From contig NZ_LZIJ01000197.1 of NCBI RefSeq assembly GCF_001667115.1, positions 106,665-170,664 on the forward strand: a stretch of DNA of 64,000 nt, read 5' to 3'. A model generated the notes under the pieces. It was not told the DNA's origin. It saw nothing but the letters and a program-made list of their open reading frames with translations, and did not search any database. Source of the DNA: Mycobacterium sp. 852002-51163_SCH5372311. GTDB taxonomy: Bacteria; Actinomycetota; Actinomycetes; Mycobacteriales; Mycobacteriaceae. Position numbers and translations under genes: made by a program. Shown here piece by piece: positions 44,487-51,786 of the stretch. Numbering within the stretch: position 1 is the first letter of the stretch; the number at the start of each line of letters is the position of its first letter.

Positions 44487-47400
44487 TCAGACTTTCGCGA
44501 TGCTCACCCGCACGCCGTCGCCGATCTCCACCCCGTCGCCGGGCTCGCCGAAATCGAAGCTGGTAGCCAGGACCTCACCGGCGATCAGGTCGCGATGGGT
44601 GCGCGCCCAGTCAGCCCGCTCTGCGGGCACCGACATCAGCACCCGGATCCGATCGGAGACATCCAGCCCGGTCGACTTACGCAACTCCTGCAGCTCACGG
44701 ATCCGGTCCTTGGCCCAGCCCTCGGCCTCCAGCTCGGGAGTCACGGTGCCGTCCAACACCACCAGCCCGGACCCGCCGGGCAGCGCCGCGGTGAAATCGG
44801 GGTCGGCGGCGACCAGTCGCGAGCTGTACTCGTCGGGTTGCAGCACCGCGGGGCCGGCGGTCAGGGTGCCGTCGGGGTTGACCACGCCTTCGCCGGCCTT
44901 GACCGCCTTGATCGCCGCCTGCACGTCCTTGCCCAGCCGCGGCCCGGCGACCCGGGCGTTGACGGTGAGCTCGAAGCGGCCGTAGGTGTCGATCGCGTCG
45001 GTCAACTCGACTTGCTTGACGTTGAGCTCGTCGCCGATCAGGTCGGTGAACGGCTCCAATTCCCGCGGATCCTCCACTGCCACAGTGAGTTTAGGCAACG
45101 GAAGGCGGACCCGGAGCTTCTTGGCCTTGCGCAGCGACGATGCGGCCGAACACACTTCGCGGACCTGATCCATTGCCGCGACCAGAGCCGGGTCGGCGGG
45201 CAGCAGGTCGGCTTCGGGCCAATCGGTCAGGTGCACCGACCGTTCTCCGGTGAGGCCGCGCCAAATGACCTCGGTGGCCAGTGGCAGCAGCGGCGCGGCC
45301 AGCCGCGCCGTCACCTCCAGCACGGTGTGCAGGGTGTCGATGGCGTCGGTGTCTTCTTCCCAGAACCGCGGACGTGACCGTCGCACATACCAATTCGTCA
45401 GGGCTTCGGTGAACAGGCGCAGCTGTTCACAGGCCCCGGGCAGGTCGCAGACGTCCATCGCCTCGGTGAGGCTGTCGCGCAGCACTGCCAGCTTGGCCTG
45501 GATGTAGCGGTCCAGCACATGCTTCGAATCGGTGCGCCAGACACCGACTTTCGGCGCGTACAGGCGCAGGATGGTGTAGGCGTTCCACAGCGGCAGCAGC
45601 ACCTGACGTGCGCCTTCTCGGATGCCCTGCTCGCTGACGATCAGGTTCCCGCCGCGCAGTACCGGCGACGCCATCAGGAACCACCGCGTCGCGTCGGAGC
45701 CGTCGCGGTCGAACACCTCGTAGACGTCGGGGTAGTTGCGCAGCGACTTGCTTGCCTTCTGCCCGTCGGAGCCCAGCACAATCCCGTGCGCCGCACACGT
45801 TTTGAACGCCGGCCGGTCGAAGATGGCGGTGGCCAGCACATGCAGGGTGTAGAACCAGCCGCGAGTCTGCCCGATGTATTCGACGATGAAGTCGCTGGGG
45901 TAATGCGCGTCGAACCAATCCTGGTTTTCGAACGGATAGTGCACCTGCGCATAGGGCATGGAGCCCGAGTCGAACCACACGTCGAGCACGTCGGGGATAC
46001 GGCGCATGGTGCTGCGGCCGGTCGGGTCGTCGGGGTTAGGCCGGGTGAGCTCGTCGATGTAGGGCCGGTGCAGGTTGTCGGGCCGCACCCCGAAGTCGCG
46101 CTCCAGCTCGTCCAAGCTGCCGTAGACGTCGATCCGCGGGTAGGCCGGATCGTCGGACTTCCACACCGGAATCGGCGTGCCCCAGTAGCGGTTTCGCGAA
46201 ATGGACCAATCGCGGGCGCCCTCCAGCCATTTGCCGAACTGGCCGTCCCTGACATGTTCGGGATACCAGGTGATCTGCTGGTTCAGTTCCACCATGCGAT
46301 CACGGAACTCGGTGACCGTGACGAACCACGACGACACCGCCCGATAGATCAGCGGGTTGCGGCAGCGCCAGCAGTGCGGGTAAGGGTGCTCATAGGTTTC
46401 GTGGCGGATCAGCACGGCGCGGTTCACCGCGGCGGGGCCGCTTTGGTTCTTCAGGTCACGGATGATCTGCGGGTTGGCGTCGAAAACGTGCTGCCCCTGG
46501 TAATCGGGGACGGTGGCGTCGAAGCGGCCCTTGGCGTCGACCGGCGTGACCGGCACGATGCCGGCTTTATCGGCGGTGGCCATGTCGTCTTCGCCGTAGG
46601 CCGGCGCCATATGCACGATGCCGGTGCCGTCTTCGGTGGTCACGAAATCCCCCGGCAGCACCTGAAATGCGTTGGGCGAGTCCATGAAATACGGGAACGG
46701 GGGCAGGTAGCGCAGGCCCAACAGCTCAGCGCCGCGATAGGTCCCGAGCACCTCGGGTTCGTCCCCCAGCTCGCGCGCGTACGCGGCCAGCCGCGCCTCG
46801 GCCAGCACCACACGACGATCGCCGGACTTGACCTGGACGTAGGTCACGTCCGGGTGGACGGCGACCGCCTGGTTCGACGGCAGGGTCCACGGCGTCGTCG
46901 TCCACACCAGCAGATAGGCGCCGTCCAGCTGCCCGCCGGAAACCTTGAATCCGACTGTCAGAGCGGGGTCTTGGCGGCTCTGGTAGACGTCGTCGTCCAT
47001 GCGCAGTTCGTGATTGGACAGCGGCGTTTCGTCGCGCCAGCAGTAGGGCAGCACCCGGTAGCCCTCATAGGCCAGCCCCTTGTCCCACAGCTGCTTGAAA
47101 GCCCAGATCACCGATTCCATGTAGGTCGGGTCGAGCGTCTTGTAGTCGTTGTCGAAGTCGACCCATCGAGCCTGGCGGGTGACGTAGGTCTGCCATTCGT
47201 CGGTGTAGCGCAGCACCGATGCGCGGCACGCGTCGTTGAAGGCGGCGATCCCCATGTCGTCGATCTGGGACTTGTCGGTGATGCCCAGCTGGCGCTCGAC
47301 CTCGAGCTCGGCCGGCAGCCCGTGGGTGTCCCAGCCGAAGCGGCGATCCACCTTGTAGCCGCGCATGGTGCGGTACCGGGGCACGATGTCCTTGACGTAT

Positions 47401-47618
47401 CCGGTGAGCAGGTGGCCGAAATGCGGCAGACCGTTGGCGAACGGCGGCCCGTCGTAGAACACGTAGGCCGGGGCACCGTCGCGACGGGCGATGCTGGCCC
47501 GGAAGGTGTCGTCGTGGAACCAGTAGTCGAGAACCTGGGCTTCCAGCGCGGGAAAATCCGGGGAGCCGCCGCGTTGGTCGGCGCCCAGGTCGGTGCGTGG
47601 GTAGGCGCTGTCGCTCAT
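44487..47618 (-). CDS. ileS: Isoleucyl-tRNA synthetase
   Basis: A 1043-residue class Ia synthetase that charges tRNA-Ile. The start at 47618 follows CAGGAG; the longer frame continues into the leader. The HIGH motif is HFGH in ANGLPHFGHLL near residues 55-65, the KMSKS loop is KASKS in GSDGQKASKSLRNYP near 620, and WVDFDNDYKTLDP and the editing domain TWTLPSNQAVAVHP are in place. The C-terminal anticodon region contains WAKDRIRELQELRKSTGLDVSDRI. The length fits the eukaryote-like actinobacterial type (Rv1536). Its long leader is a T-box. Confidence 0.96.
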   Translation of the reverse strand: MSDSAYPRTDLGADQRGGSPDFPALEAQVLDYWFHDDTFRASIARRDGAPAYVFYDGPPFANGLPHFGHLLTGYVKDIVPRYRTMRGYKVDRRFGWDTHGLPAELEVERQLGITDKSQIDDMGIAAFNDACRASVLRYTDEWQTYVTRQARWVDFDNDYKTLDPTYMESVIWAFKQLWDKGLAYEGYRVLPYCWRDETPLSNHELRMDDDVYQSRQDPALTVGFKVSGGQLDGAYLLVWTTTPWTLPSNQAVAVHPDVTYVQVKSGDRRVVLAEARLAAYARELGDEPEVLGTYRGAELLGLRYLPPFPYFMDSPNAFQVLPGDFVTTEDGTGIVHMAPAYGEDDMATADKAGIVPVTPVDAKGRFDATVPDYQGQHVFDANPQIIRDLKNQSGPAAVNRAVLIRHETYEHPYPHCWRCRNPLIYRAVSSWFVTVTEFRDRMVELNQQITWYPEHVRDGQFGKWLEGARDWSISRNRYWGTPIPVWKSDDPAYPRIDVYGSLDELERDFGVRPDNLHRPYIDELTRPNPDDPTGRSTMRRIPDVLDVWFDSGSMPYAQVHYPFENQDWFDAHYPSDFIVEYIGQTRGWFYTLHVLATAIFDRPAFKTCAAHGIVLGSDGQKASKSLRNYPDVYEVFDRDGSDATRWFLMASPVLRGGNLIVSEQGIREGARQVLLPLWNAYTILRLYAPKVGVWRTDSKHVLDRYIQAKLAVLRDSLTEAMDVCDLPGACEQLRLFTEALTNWYVRRSRPRFWEEDTDAIDTLHTVLEVTARLAAPLLPLATEVIWRGLTGERSVHLTDWPEADLLPADPALVAAMDQVREVCSAASSLRKAKKLRVRLPLPKLTVAVEDPRELEPFTDLIGDELNVKQVELTDAIDTYGRFELTVNARVAGPRLGKDVQAAIKAVKAGEGVVNPDGTLTAGPAVLQPDEYSSRLVAADPDFTAALPGGSGLVVLDGTVTPELEAEGWAKDRIRELQELRKSTGLDVSDRIRVLMSVPAERADWARTHRDLIAGEVLATSFDFGEPGDGVEIGDGVRVSIAKV

Positions 47619-47818
47619 CCGTCTCCTGTGCCATCGGTGCAGGCACGGGGACGACGACGCGCTGGGGCGCGAGCGCCGCGGTACCACCCCGCTTGCCGCG
47701 CTGCCGCGCGGCCACTCGTTCAAGGCTGTGACGGGCCTGCCCGTTCGGTTCTACTGGGCTTCTCTAGCTGTTCTTCCGAAGGCTCCCCGGTGATAGCCGG
47801 ATCGATGCCGATGCACAA
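47619..47818 (-). promoter_or_regulatory. T-box riboswitch leader of ileS
   Basis: The T-box sequence GGGGTGGTACCGCGG is on the minus strand at 47690-47676, with the tRNA-acceptor-pairing TGGT at 47686-47683. The short Stem I is at about 47815-47765; its loop shows GCTATCACCGG, and the specifier codon ATC (Ile) is at 47794-47792, followed by GCCTTCGGAAGAAC. Mycobacterial ileS T-boxes have an ultrashort Stem I and act on translation: uncharged tRNA-Ile opens the ribosome binding site. The sequence agrees with that type. A TAGAAT box at 47824-47819 is the likely -10, placing the start near 47812; no good -35 is seen. Confidence 0.92.
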
Positions 47819-47859
47819 ATTCTACTGAGCGCCGCAAATCGAAGCGGTTCTCGTGTGCC

Positions 47860-47914
47860 GAGCAGACGCAAAATCCCCGATTTCGTGACGAAATCAGGGA
47901 TTTTGTGTCTGCTC
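47860..47914. terminator. 26-bp hairpin between the Rv1535-like gene and ileS
   Basis: The arms at 47860-47885 and 47889-47914 pair over 26 bases with two imperfect positions and a three-base loop (TGA). It lies 14 bases past the stop of the Rv1535-like gene and just upstream of the ileS promoter, so it should separate the two transcripts. The A/T-rich inner part makes it one of the stronger stems in the window. Confidence 0.7.
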
Positions 47915-47927
47915 GCCATCCATGGCG

Positions 47928-48158
47928 CTAGCCCTGGACTTCGAGCACGCCGATGCGCAGCAGCGCCGCATACACGTGACGCACCGGGCCGGTGAGCAAC
48001 CGCGCCGCCCCGTCGACCAGCGGGTCGCTGTACGGCCGGTTCTCGACGCGGCGCGCCACCTTCTTGGGCGCGGCGGGCTGGATTGGCGAACCGTCGCGCA
48101 CCACGTGCAGCTTGGGCGCGGCGGTTACGGTTACTTCGTCGTAGAGAGCAGCGGTCAT
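47928..48158 (-). CDS. Small Mg2+-responsive-type protein of unknown function, Rv1535-like
   Basis: A 76-residue protein. The ATG at 48158 has AGGAGG six bases upstream (48169-48164). It is basic in the middle (KKVARRVENRPYSDP) and ends in a helix (GPVRHVYAALLRIGVLEVQG). There is no membrane segment or known motif. Its position, length and M-box leader match Rv1535 of M. tuberculosis, whose function is unknown and which is preceded by an M-box Mg2+ riboswitch. It is probably induced when Mg2+ is low. A longer reading from a GTG at 48341 lacks a ribosome binding site and overlaps the small leader ORF. Confidence 0.85.
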   Translation of the reverse strand: MTAALYDEVTVTAAPKLHVVRDGSPIQPAAPKKVARRVENRPYSDPLVDGAARLLTGPVRHVYAALLRIGVLEVQG

Positions 48159-48261
48159 GATCGCCTCCTGGAAAGATCGAACGAGCACTAGCGGACTGAC
48201 TTGAACTGACGTCGTTCGTCCCGTAGTGGTTCCGATCTCAGGCGGATCTGGCTTTGACGGC

Positions 48262-48351
48262 TCAGCTGAGAACGCTGAGAACGCTGCGCCGCAGACGGGA
48301 TCGGGACGAAACGCAGTCCGGATATCGACCAGGACTATCACTGGAACTCAT
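48262..48351 (-). CDS. Small leader ORF (29 codons) between M-box and Rv1535-like gene
   Basis: On the minus strand an ATG at 48351 follows a strong ribosome binding site (GGGAGGTGAGGG at 48369-48358, about six bases away). It encodes 29 residues, MSSSDSPGRYPDCVSS followed by an Arg/Ser/Leu-rich end, with TGA at 48264-48262. The last part repeats AGCGTTCTC twice and ends in the palindrome CTCAGCTGAG. It lies about 100 bases after the M-box and 103 bases before the downstream start. Translation is not proven; the ribosome binding site is the main support. It may be a leader peptide controlling the downstream gene. Confidence 0.5.
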   Translation of the reverse strand: MSSSDSPGRYPDCVSSRSRLRRSVLSVLS

Positions 48352-48449
48352 GCGTCCCTCACCTCCCTCGCGGTCACGACGCGCGGTCACCCGCACGATC
48401 TAGGCGCGCACAAAGGAGTACAGAGATCCCGACGACTGTCGGAAACCGG

Positions 48450-48617
48450 CACCCCTCTCGTCAGAGTTTTGGCACCACACGACGTGTCCGGCAAACCGGA
48501 AGCCACCTGGGCTCAACCCTTAATCCGGGAGGAGCTGTCCTGACCCGGGGCGTCTTTCGACGTTCGGGGTCAGTGGCCTGTGTTCGTGTAGCCGCCTCAC
48601 CTAACGAGGTGCTTACC
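48450..48617 (-). promoter_or_regulatory. M-box (ykoK) Mg2+ riboswitch
   Basis: The minus strand reads CTCGTTAGGTGAGGCGGCTAC from 48610, then CACAGGCCACTGACC, then GACGTCGAAAGACGCC and CCGGGTCAGGACAG, the conserved core of the ykoK/M-box leader in the right order. The 3' part (CTGACGAGAGG near 48462-48452) pairs with the 5' CCTCGTTAG to close the first stem. Mg2+-bound M-box RNAs shut off expression. In M. tuberculosis an M-box precedes Rv1535. A small hairpin (CCGAC/GTCGG, 48429-48442) follows. Confidence 0.9.
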
Positions 48618-48623
48618 CGACCG

Positions 48624-48652
48624 ATGATGCACCAGTTGACGTGCCGGGTCAA
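48624..48652 (-). promoter_or_regulatory. Promoter of the M-box transcript
   Basis: TTGACC (48652-48647) and CATCAT (48629-48624) are separated by exactly 17 bases and place the transcript start near 48617, at the first base of the M-box fold. It lies just after the TetR stop, so the leader has its own start independent of the TetR operon. Confidence 0.6.
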
Positions 48653-48691
48653 ACCGTTCCACTGCGCGTTTTCGAATATTTACGTTTTTCT

Positions 48692-49360
48692 TCAGTCTTT
48701 GCTGGCGATGTTCATCTTCGCCCTCGGGCGCAGTCCGTCCAAGACCAGCGCAACCACGAAGTCGGCAACCTGAGCTGCGGTGACGTCGTCGTCGGTGCGC
48801 AGGCGCCGGTGCGCCAATTGGCCGACCAATGCCGCCAACGTGTACGCCACCATCCGCGGCGGGGCGGCGACCATCTCGCCCCGCTGTTGAGCGGCGACGA
48901 TGATGGTCTCGATGTCGTCGATGAACCGTTCGTAGATGCCACCGAGGTGCTTTTCGAACCGGTCGCCAAGCGCATAGGCGTCGCGGAACAGCAGTTTGAC
49001 GGTGGCTTTGTCGGCTTCGAAGAACTCGAACGTCGCCTGCACGGAGGCTTTCAGCAAGGCCCGCAACGACGCCTCTCCCCCATGCGTTAACCCATTCAGG
49101 TCGTCCAGTGCCGTCGCCACGCGCGCGCGCAACGCAAACTCCTGAACGGCCATCAACGCGTGGAAAAGCTCTTCTTTGGAGTCGAAGTACCAATAGATCG
49201 ACCCGTAGGCCAAGCCGGCCCGTTTGGCGATGTCGGCGATGGTCGTGGCGTGAAACCCTTTGCGGCCGAACACTTCTTTGGCAGCGGTCATGATCTGCTC
49301 ACGCCGCTGCGACTTGTCCTCCTCACTGACCGCGCGACGCCGGCGGGTGGTGGTGCTCAC
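48692..49360 (-). CDS. TetR-family transcriptional regulator, Rv1534-like
   Basis: A 222-residue regulator. The helix-turn-helix is at about residues 18-65: RREQIMTAAKEVFGRKGF, TIADIAKRAGLAYGSIYWYFDSKEELFHAL. The ligand domain follows, with FRDAYALGDRFEKHLGG. Its start overlaps the stop of the nitronate monooxygenase-like gene by four bases, so it is the second gene of that operon. The palindrome at 50503-50518 in front of the operon is the best candidate operator, which would make it autoregulatory and let it control the divergent thioesterase gene too. Confidence 0.9.
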   Translation of the reverse strand: MSTTTRRRRAVSEEDKSQRREQIMTAAKEVFGRKGFHATTIADIAKRAGLAYGSIYWYFDSKEELFHALMAVQEFALRARVATALDDLNGLTHGGEASLRALLKASVQATFEFFEADKATVKLLFRDAYALGDRFEKHLGGIYERFIDDIETIIVAAQQRGEMVAAPPRMVAYTLAALVGQLAHRRLRTDDDVTAAQVADFVVALVLDGLRPRAKMNIASKD

Positions 49361-50481
49361 CTGTCTATCAAGCCCTCGAGGCGCCCGACGGTGTCGATGA
49401 ACTCCTCGACCATGTCGAGCACCACCGCACGTGTCGGCCGGACCCGGTCCAGCGATCCGACCACCTGCCCGACGAAATAGGTCGCCAGCTCACGCGCCTT
49501 GGCACCGGGGTGGCCGGCCGCTTGATTGATGCGCAGCTGCGGCTCGCCGACGAGCGCGGTCTGCAGTGGCATGCCCAGCGGGTCGGGGCTGTCGGGCCGG
49601 TCCCACTCCTCGGTCCACGCGGTGCGCAGCATCCGCGCCGGCTTGCCCGTCATCGACCGCGACCGCACGGTGTCCGAGGAACTGGCAGCCAGGAATTTGT
49701 CCTTGACCACCGGAGGTGTCTCGGCTTCCTCGGTGGTCAGCCACACCGACCCGCACCACACCCCCTCAGCACCCAGGGCCAGGGCCGCGGCGATCTGACG
49801 GCCGCGGGCGATCCCGCCCGCGGCCAGTACTGGCACCGCGCCTACTGCATCGACGATTTCGGGCACCAGGACCATGGTCGCCACCTCGCCGGTGTGACCA
49901 CCGGCCTCGGTGCCTTGCGCGACGATCAGGTCGACGCCCGCCGCCGCGTGCCGCCGCGCGTGTTCAGTGGTGCCGGCCAGGGCAGCGACCAGCACATCCT
50001 GCTCGTGGGCACGCTGGACCAGATCCGGCGGAGGCGGCCCGAGCGCGCTGGCGATCAACCGGATGTCATGGGCGAAGGCCACGTCGAGCAGCGGCTGGTA
50101 TCCCTTCGGCGAGATGTTCAGCCCGCGCCCGGATGATTCACGCGGTTGGTCTGGCGCCGCGATGCCGTACCGCACCAGCAGGTCGTCCAGAAACGCCCGG
50201 TGCTCTTCGGGCAGCAGGTCGCGCACCTGCTCGGCGTCGATCCCACCTTGCTCGGCGCCGACGTACTTGGGCGGCAACAGCAAGTCGACCCCGTAGGGCT
50301 TGCCGCCGGTCTGCTCCTCGATCCAGGTCAGCTCGTTTTCCAGCCGCTCGGGGCTGTGTGCGACGGCGCCGAGGATGCCGAAGCCGCCGGCGTTGGACAC
50401 CGCGGCCACGACGTCGCGGCAGTGGCTGAAGGCGCAAATCGGGAATTCAACGCCGAGCATCTCGGCGACTCGGGTCCGCAT
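49357..50481 (-). CDS. Nitronate monooxygenase / 2-nitropropane dioxygenase family protein, Rv1533-like
   Basis: A 374-residue FMN enzyme. The N-terminal MLGVEFPICAFSH, AAVSNAGGFGILGA, a central DLIVAQGTEAGGHTGEVATMVLVPEI and VLAAGGIARGRQIAAALALGAEGVWCGSVWL define the NMO barrel and FMN-phosphate loop. NMOs oxidise alkyl nitronates; some members are enoyl-reductase-like, and the true substrate here is unknown. The ATG at 50481 is six bases after a TAGCGT box with TTGACA at a 17-base spacing, so the mRNA is predicted leaderless. The TetR gene overlaps its end. Confidence 0.9.
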   Translation of the reverse strand: MRTRVAEMLGVEFPICAFSHCRDVVAAVSNAGGFGILGAVAHSPERLENELTWIEEQTGGKPYGVDLLLPPKYVGAEQGGIDAEQVRDLLPEEHRAFLDDLLVRYGIAAPDQPRESSGRGLNISPKGYQPLLDVAFAHDIRLIASALGPPPPDLVQRAHEQDVLVAALAGTTEHARRHAAAGVDLIVAQGTEAGGHTGEVATMVLVPEIVDAVGAVPVLAAGGIARGRQIAAALALGAEGVWCGSVWLTTEEAETPPVVKDKFLAASSSDTVRSRSMTGKPARMLRTAWTEEWDRPDSPDPLGMPLQTALVGEPQLRINQAAGHPGAKARELATYFVGQVVGSLDRVRPTRAVVLDMVEEFIDTVGRLEGLIDR

Positions 50482-50540
50482 TGCCCGACGCTAAGAGTTA
50501 TTGATTGATATGTCAATCTATTGGAGTACGCTGCCATCCA
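50481..50540. promoter_or_regulatory. Symmetric divergent leaderless promoters sharing a palindromic operator
   Basis: Minus strand: TTGACA (50516-50511), 17 bases, TAGCGT (50493-50488), six bases, then ATG of the NMO-like gene. Plus strand: TTGATA (50505-50510), 16 bases, TACGCT (50527-50532), seven bases, then ATG of the thioesterase gene. Both start codons fall at the expected transcription start. The palindrome GATTGA-TATG-TCAATC (50503-50518) covers both -35 boxes, so one bound TetR dimer would block both promoters. Confidence 0.7.
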
Positions 50541-50974
50541 TGGCCGAGCCCTTGACCGCCGAACAGCAGCATCGGCGCCGCCAGGCGGTGCGCGACCTGA
50601 TGACCACCACGCCGTTCATCGGCGGGCTGGGCCTCGTGTTCGAGCGCTACGAGCCGGACGATGTCGCGATCCGGCTTCCCTTCCGCGAAGACCTCACCAA
50701 TGACGGCGTGTACTTCCACGGCGGGGTGATCGCATCGGTGATGGACACCGCCGGTGCGGCGGCGGCCTGGTCGAACCACGACTTCGACAAGGGCATGCGG
50801 GCCTCGACCGTCGCAATGAGCATCCAGTACACCGGGGCGGCCAAGCGTTGCGATCTCATCTGTCAGGCCCGGACGGCCCGCCGGCGCAAGGAACTCACCT
50901 TCACCGAGATCACCGCGTCGGACTCCGACGGCAACGTCGTGGCCCACGCGGTGCAGACCTACCGGATCGTTTGA
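50540..50974 (+). CDS. PaaI-type hotdog-fold thioesterase, Rv1532c-like
   Basis: A 144-residue protein from ATG 50540; upstream starts in frame lie within the promoter. The hotdog pattern is LTNDGVYFHGGVIASVMDTAGAAAAW near residues 54-80, with the catalytic-type acidic residue in MDTA and the HGG motif, then a long strand pair (KRCDLICQARTARRRKELTFTEITAS). PaaI-family enzymes hydrolyse acyl-CoA thioesters, often aryl or short-chain. The divergent NMO/TetR operon shares its promoter and palindrome, which suggests a common response to one ligand. Confidence 0.85.
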   Translation: MAEPLTAEQQHRRRQAVRDLMTTTPFIGGLGLVFERYEPDDVAIRLPFREDLTNDGVYFHGGVIASVMDTAGAAAAWSNHDFDKGMRASTVAMSIQYTGAAKRCDLICQARTARRRKELTFTEITASDSDGNVVAHAVQTYRIV

Positions 50975-51040
50975 GCGGGCCGCGTGAACCCTGGGCTTTG
51001 CGCGTGAATCCTGGGCGGGAAAATTGCGCCGATCCCCACC

Positions 51041-51140
51041 GTGTTGTCACACCGAAAGCCGTGCGTTCACACCGAAAGCCGTGCGTTCACACCGAAAGCC
51101 GTATACTCACACCGAAAGCCGTGTACTCACGCCGAAAGCC
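51041..51140. repeat. 20-bp tandem repeat array (minisatellite), five units
   Basis: Five head-to-tail units of exactly 20 bases begin at 51041, 51061, 51081, 51101 and 51121. Each ends CACACCGAAAGCC or CACGCCGAAAGCC, and units 2 and 3 are identical. A sixth unit (51141-51160) is degenerate. Inverted relatives lie upstream at about 50988-51018 (CCTGGGCTTTGCGCGTGAAT), matching the reverse complement of 51123-51148. The array is in the 236-base gap between the thioesterase and AhpD-like genes and has no spacers, so it is not CRISPR. Confidence 0.85.
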
Positions 51141-51210
51141 CAGGATGCACACCCGACGCCCAACACGCCGTTCGGCCACGGCGGTCACATAAGCCCACAT
51201 TCGCCGGCAG

Positions 51211-51786
51211 TCAGGGGGCTTCCCCGTCGGGCGGCCAGCTGGACACGCCCTCCTCCAGCGGGACCTCGAGGCTGCGCAGCATCGAAGCGACCATTCGCCA
51301 GGCGCCGATCGCGGTGACAAGCTCAATGAGAACCGTTGCGTCGCAATGTAACTCGCGTTCGCAGGCCGCCCAGCTCGCGGCGCTCACCGCGCCGTCGCGC
51401 ACCACATCGTCGGTGGCCGCCAGGACCGCCCGCTCGGCGGCGCCAAATCCGTTGTACGCCTGCCAATCCCGGACTCCGAGCAGGTCCTCGGACGACACAC
51501 CGAGGCCCGACGCGACGCGCCAGTGTTGGGTCCACTCGTAGTCACATCCGGTGAGCCAGCCGATCCGCATGATCACCAACTCGCGCAACCGTGAGTCGAG
51601 CGCGCCGTGCCACAACATGGTGGCGAGCAGGTCGTTGAATGTCCGCGCCAGTCTGGGGTGGTTCAGCAGCACCTGGAAGATGCTGAGCTCGGCCATGTAG
51701 TCGGGCACACCGGCCTCGTCCGCAGCCGCCTTGGCCTCGTCGAGCGGCAACAGGGGCACGCGAGCCGGCTTCATGGGTGAGGTCAA
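51211..51786 (-). CDS. AhpD/carboxymuconolactone decarboxylase-like protein, Rv1531-like
   Basis: A 191-residue protein from a TTG that overlaps the adh stop (TTGA), or 187 residues from ATG 51774. It is all-helical with LRELVIMRIGWLTGCDYEWTQHWRVASGLGVSSEDL near residues 67-100, the conserved CMD block. The usual C-x-x-C of AhpD is missing: only one Cys (GCDYEW) with a later His remains, so classical peroxidase-partner activity is unlikely. Function is unknown. It is the last gene of the FAAL1-adh unit. Confidence 0.82.
   Translation of the reverse strand: MTSPMKPARVPLLPLDEAKAAADEAGVPDYMAELSIFQVLLNHPRLARTFNDLLATMLWHGALDSRLRELVIMRIGWLTGCDYEWTQHWRVASGLGVSSEDLLGVRDWQAYNGFGAAERAVLAATDDVVRDGAVSAASWAACERELHCDATVLIELVTAIGAWRMVASMLRSLEVPLEEGVSSWPPDGEAP

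Noticed and set aside
45519..47828. Long plus-strand open frame antisense to ileS (769 codons)
   Set aside because: It is the shadow of ileS and runs through the T-box leader; no motifs.
47928..48341. 137-codon version of the Rv1535-like protein
   Set aside because: The GTG at 48341 has no ribosome binding site, while ATG 48158 has AGGAGG.
51041..51160. CRISPR array
   Set aside because: The 20-base units are directly adjacent with no unique spacers, and no cas gene is present.
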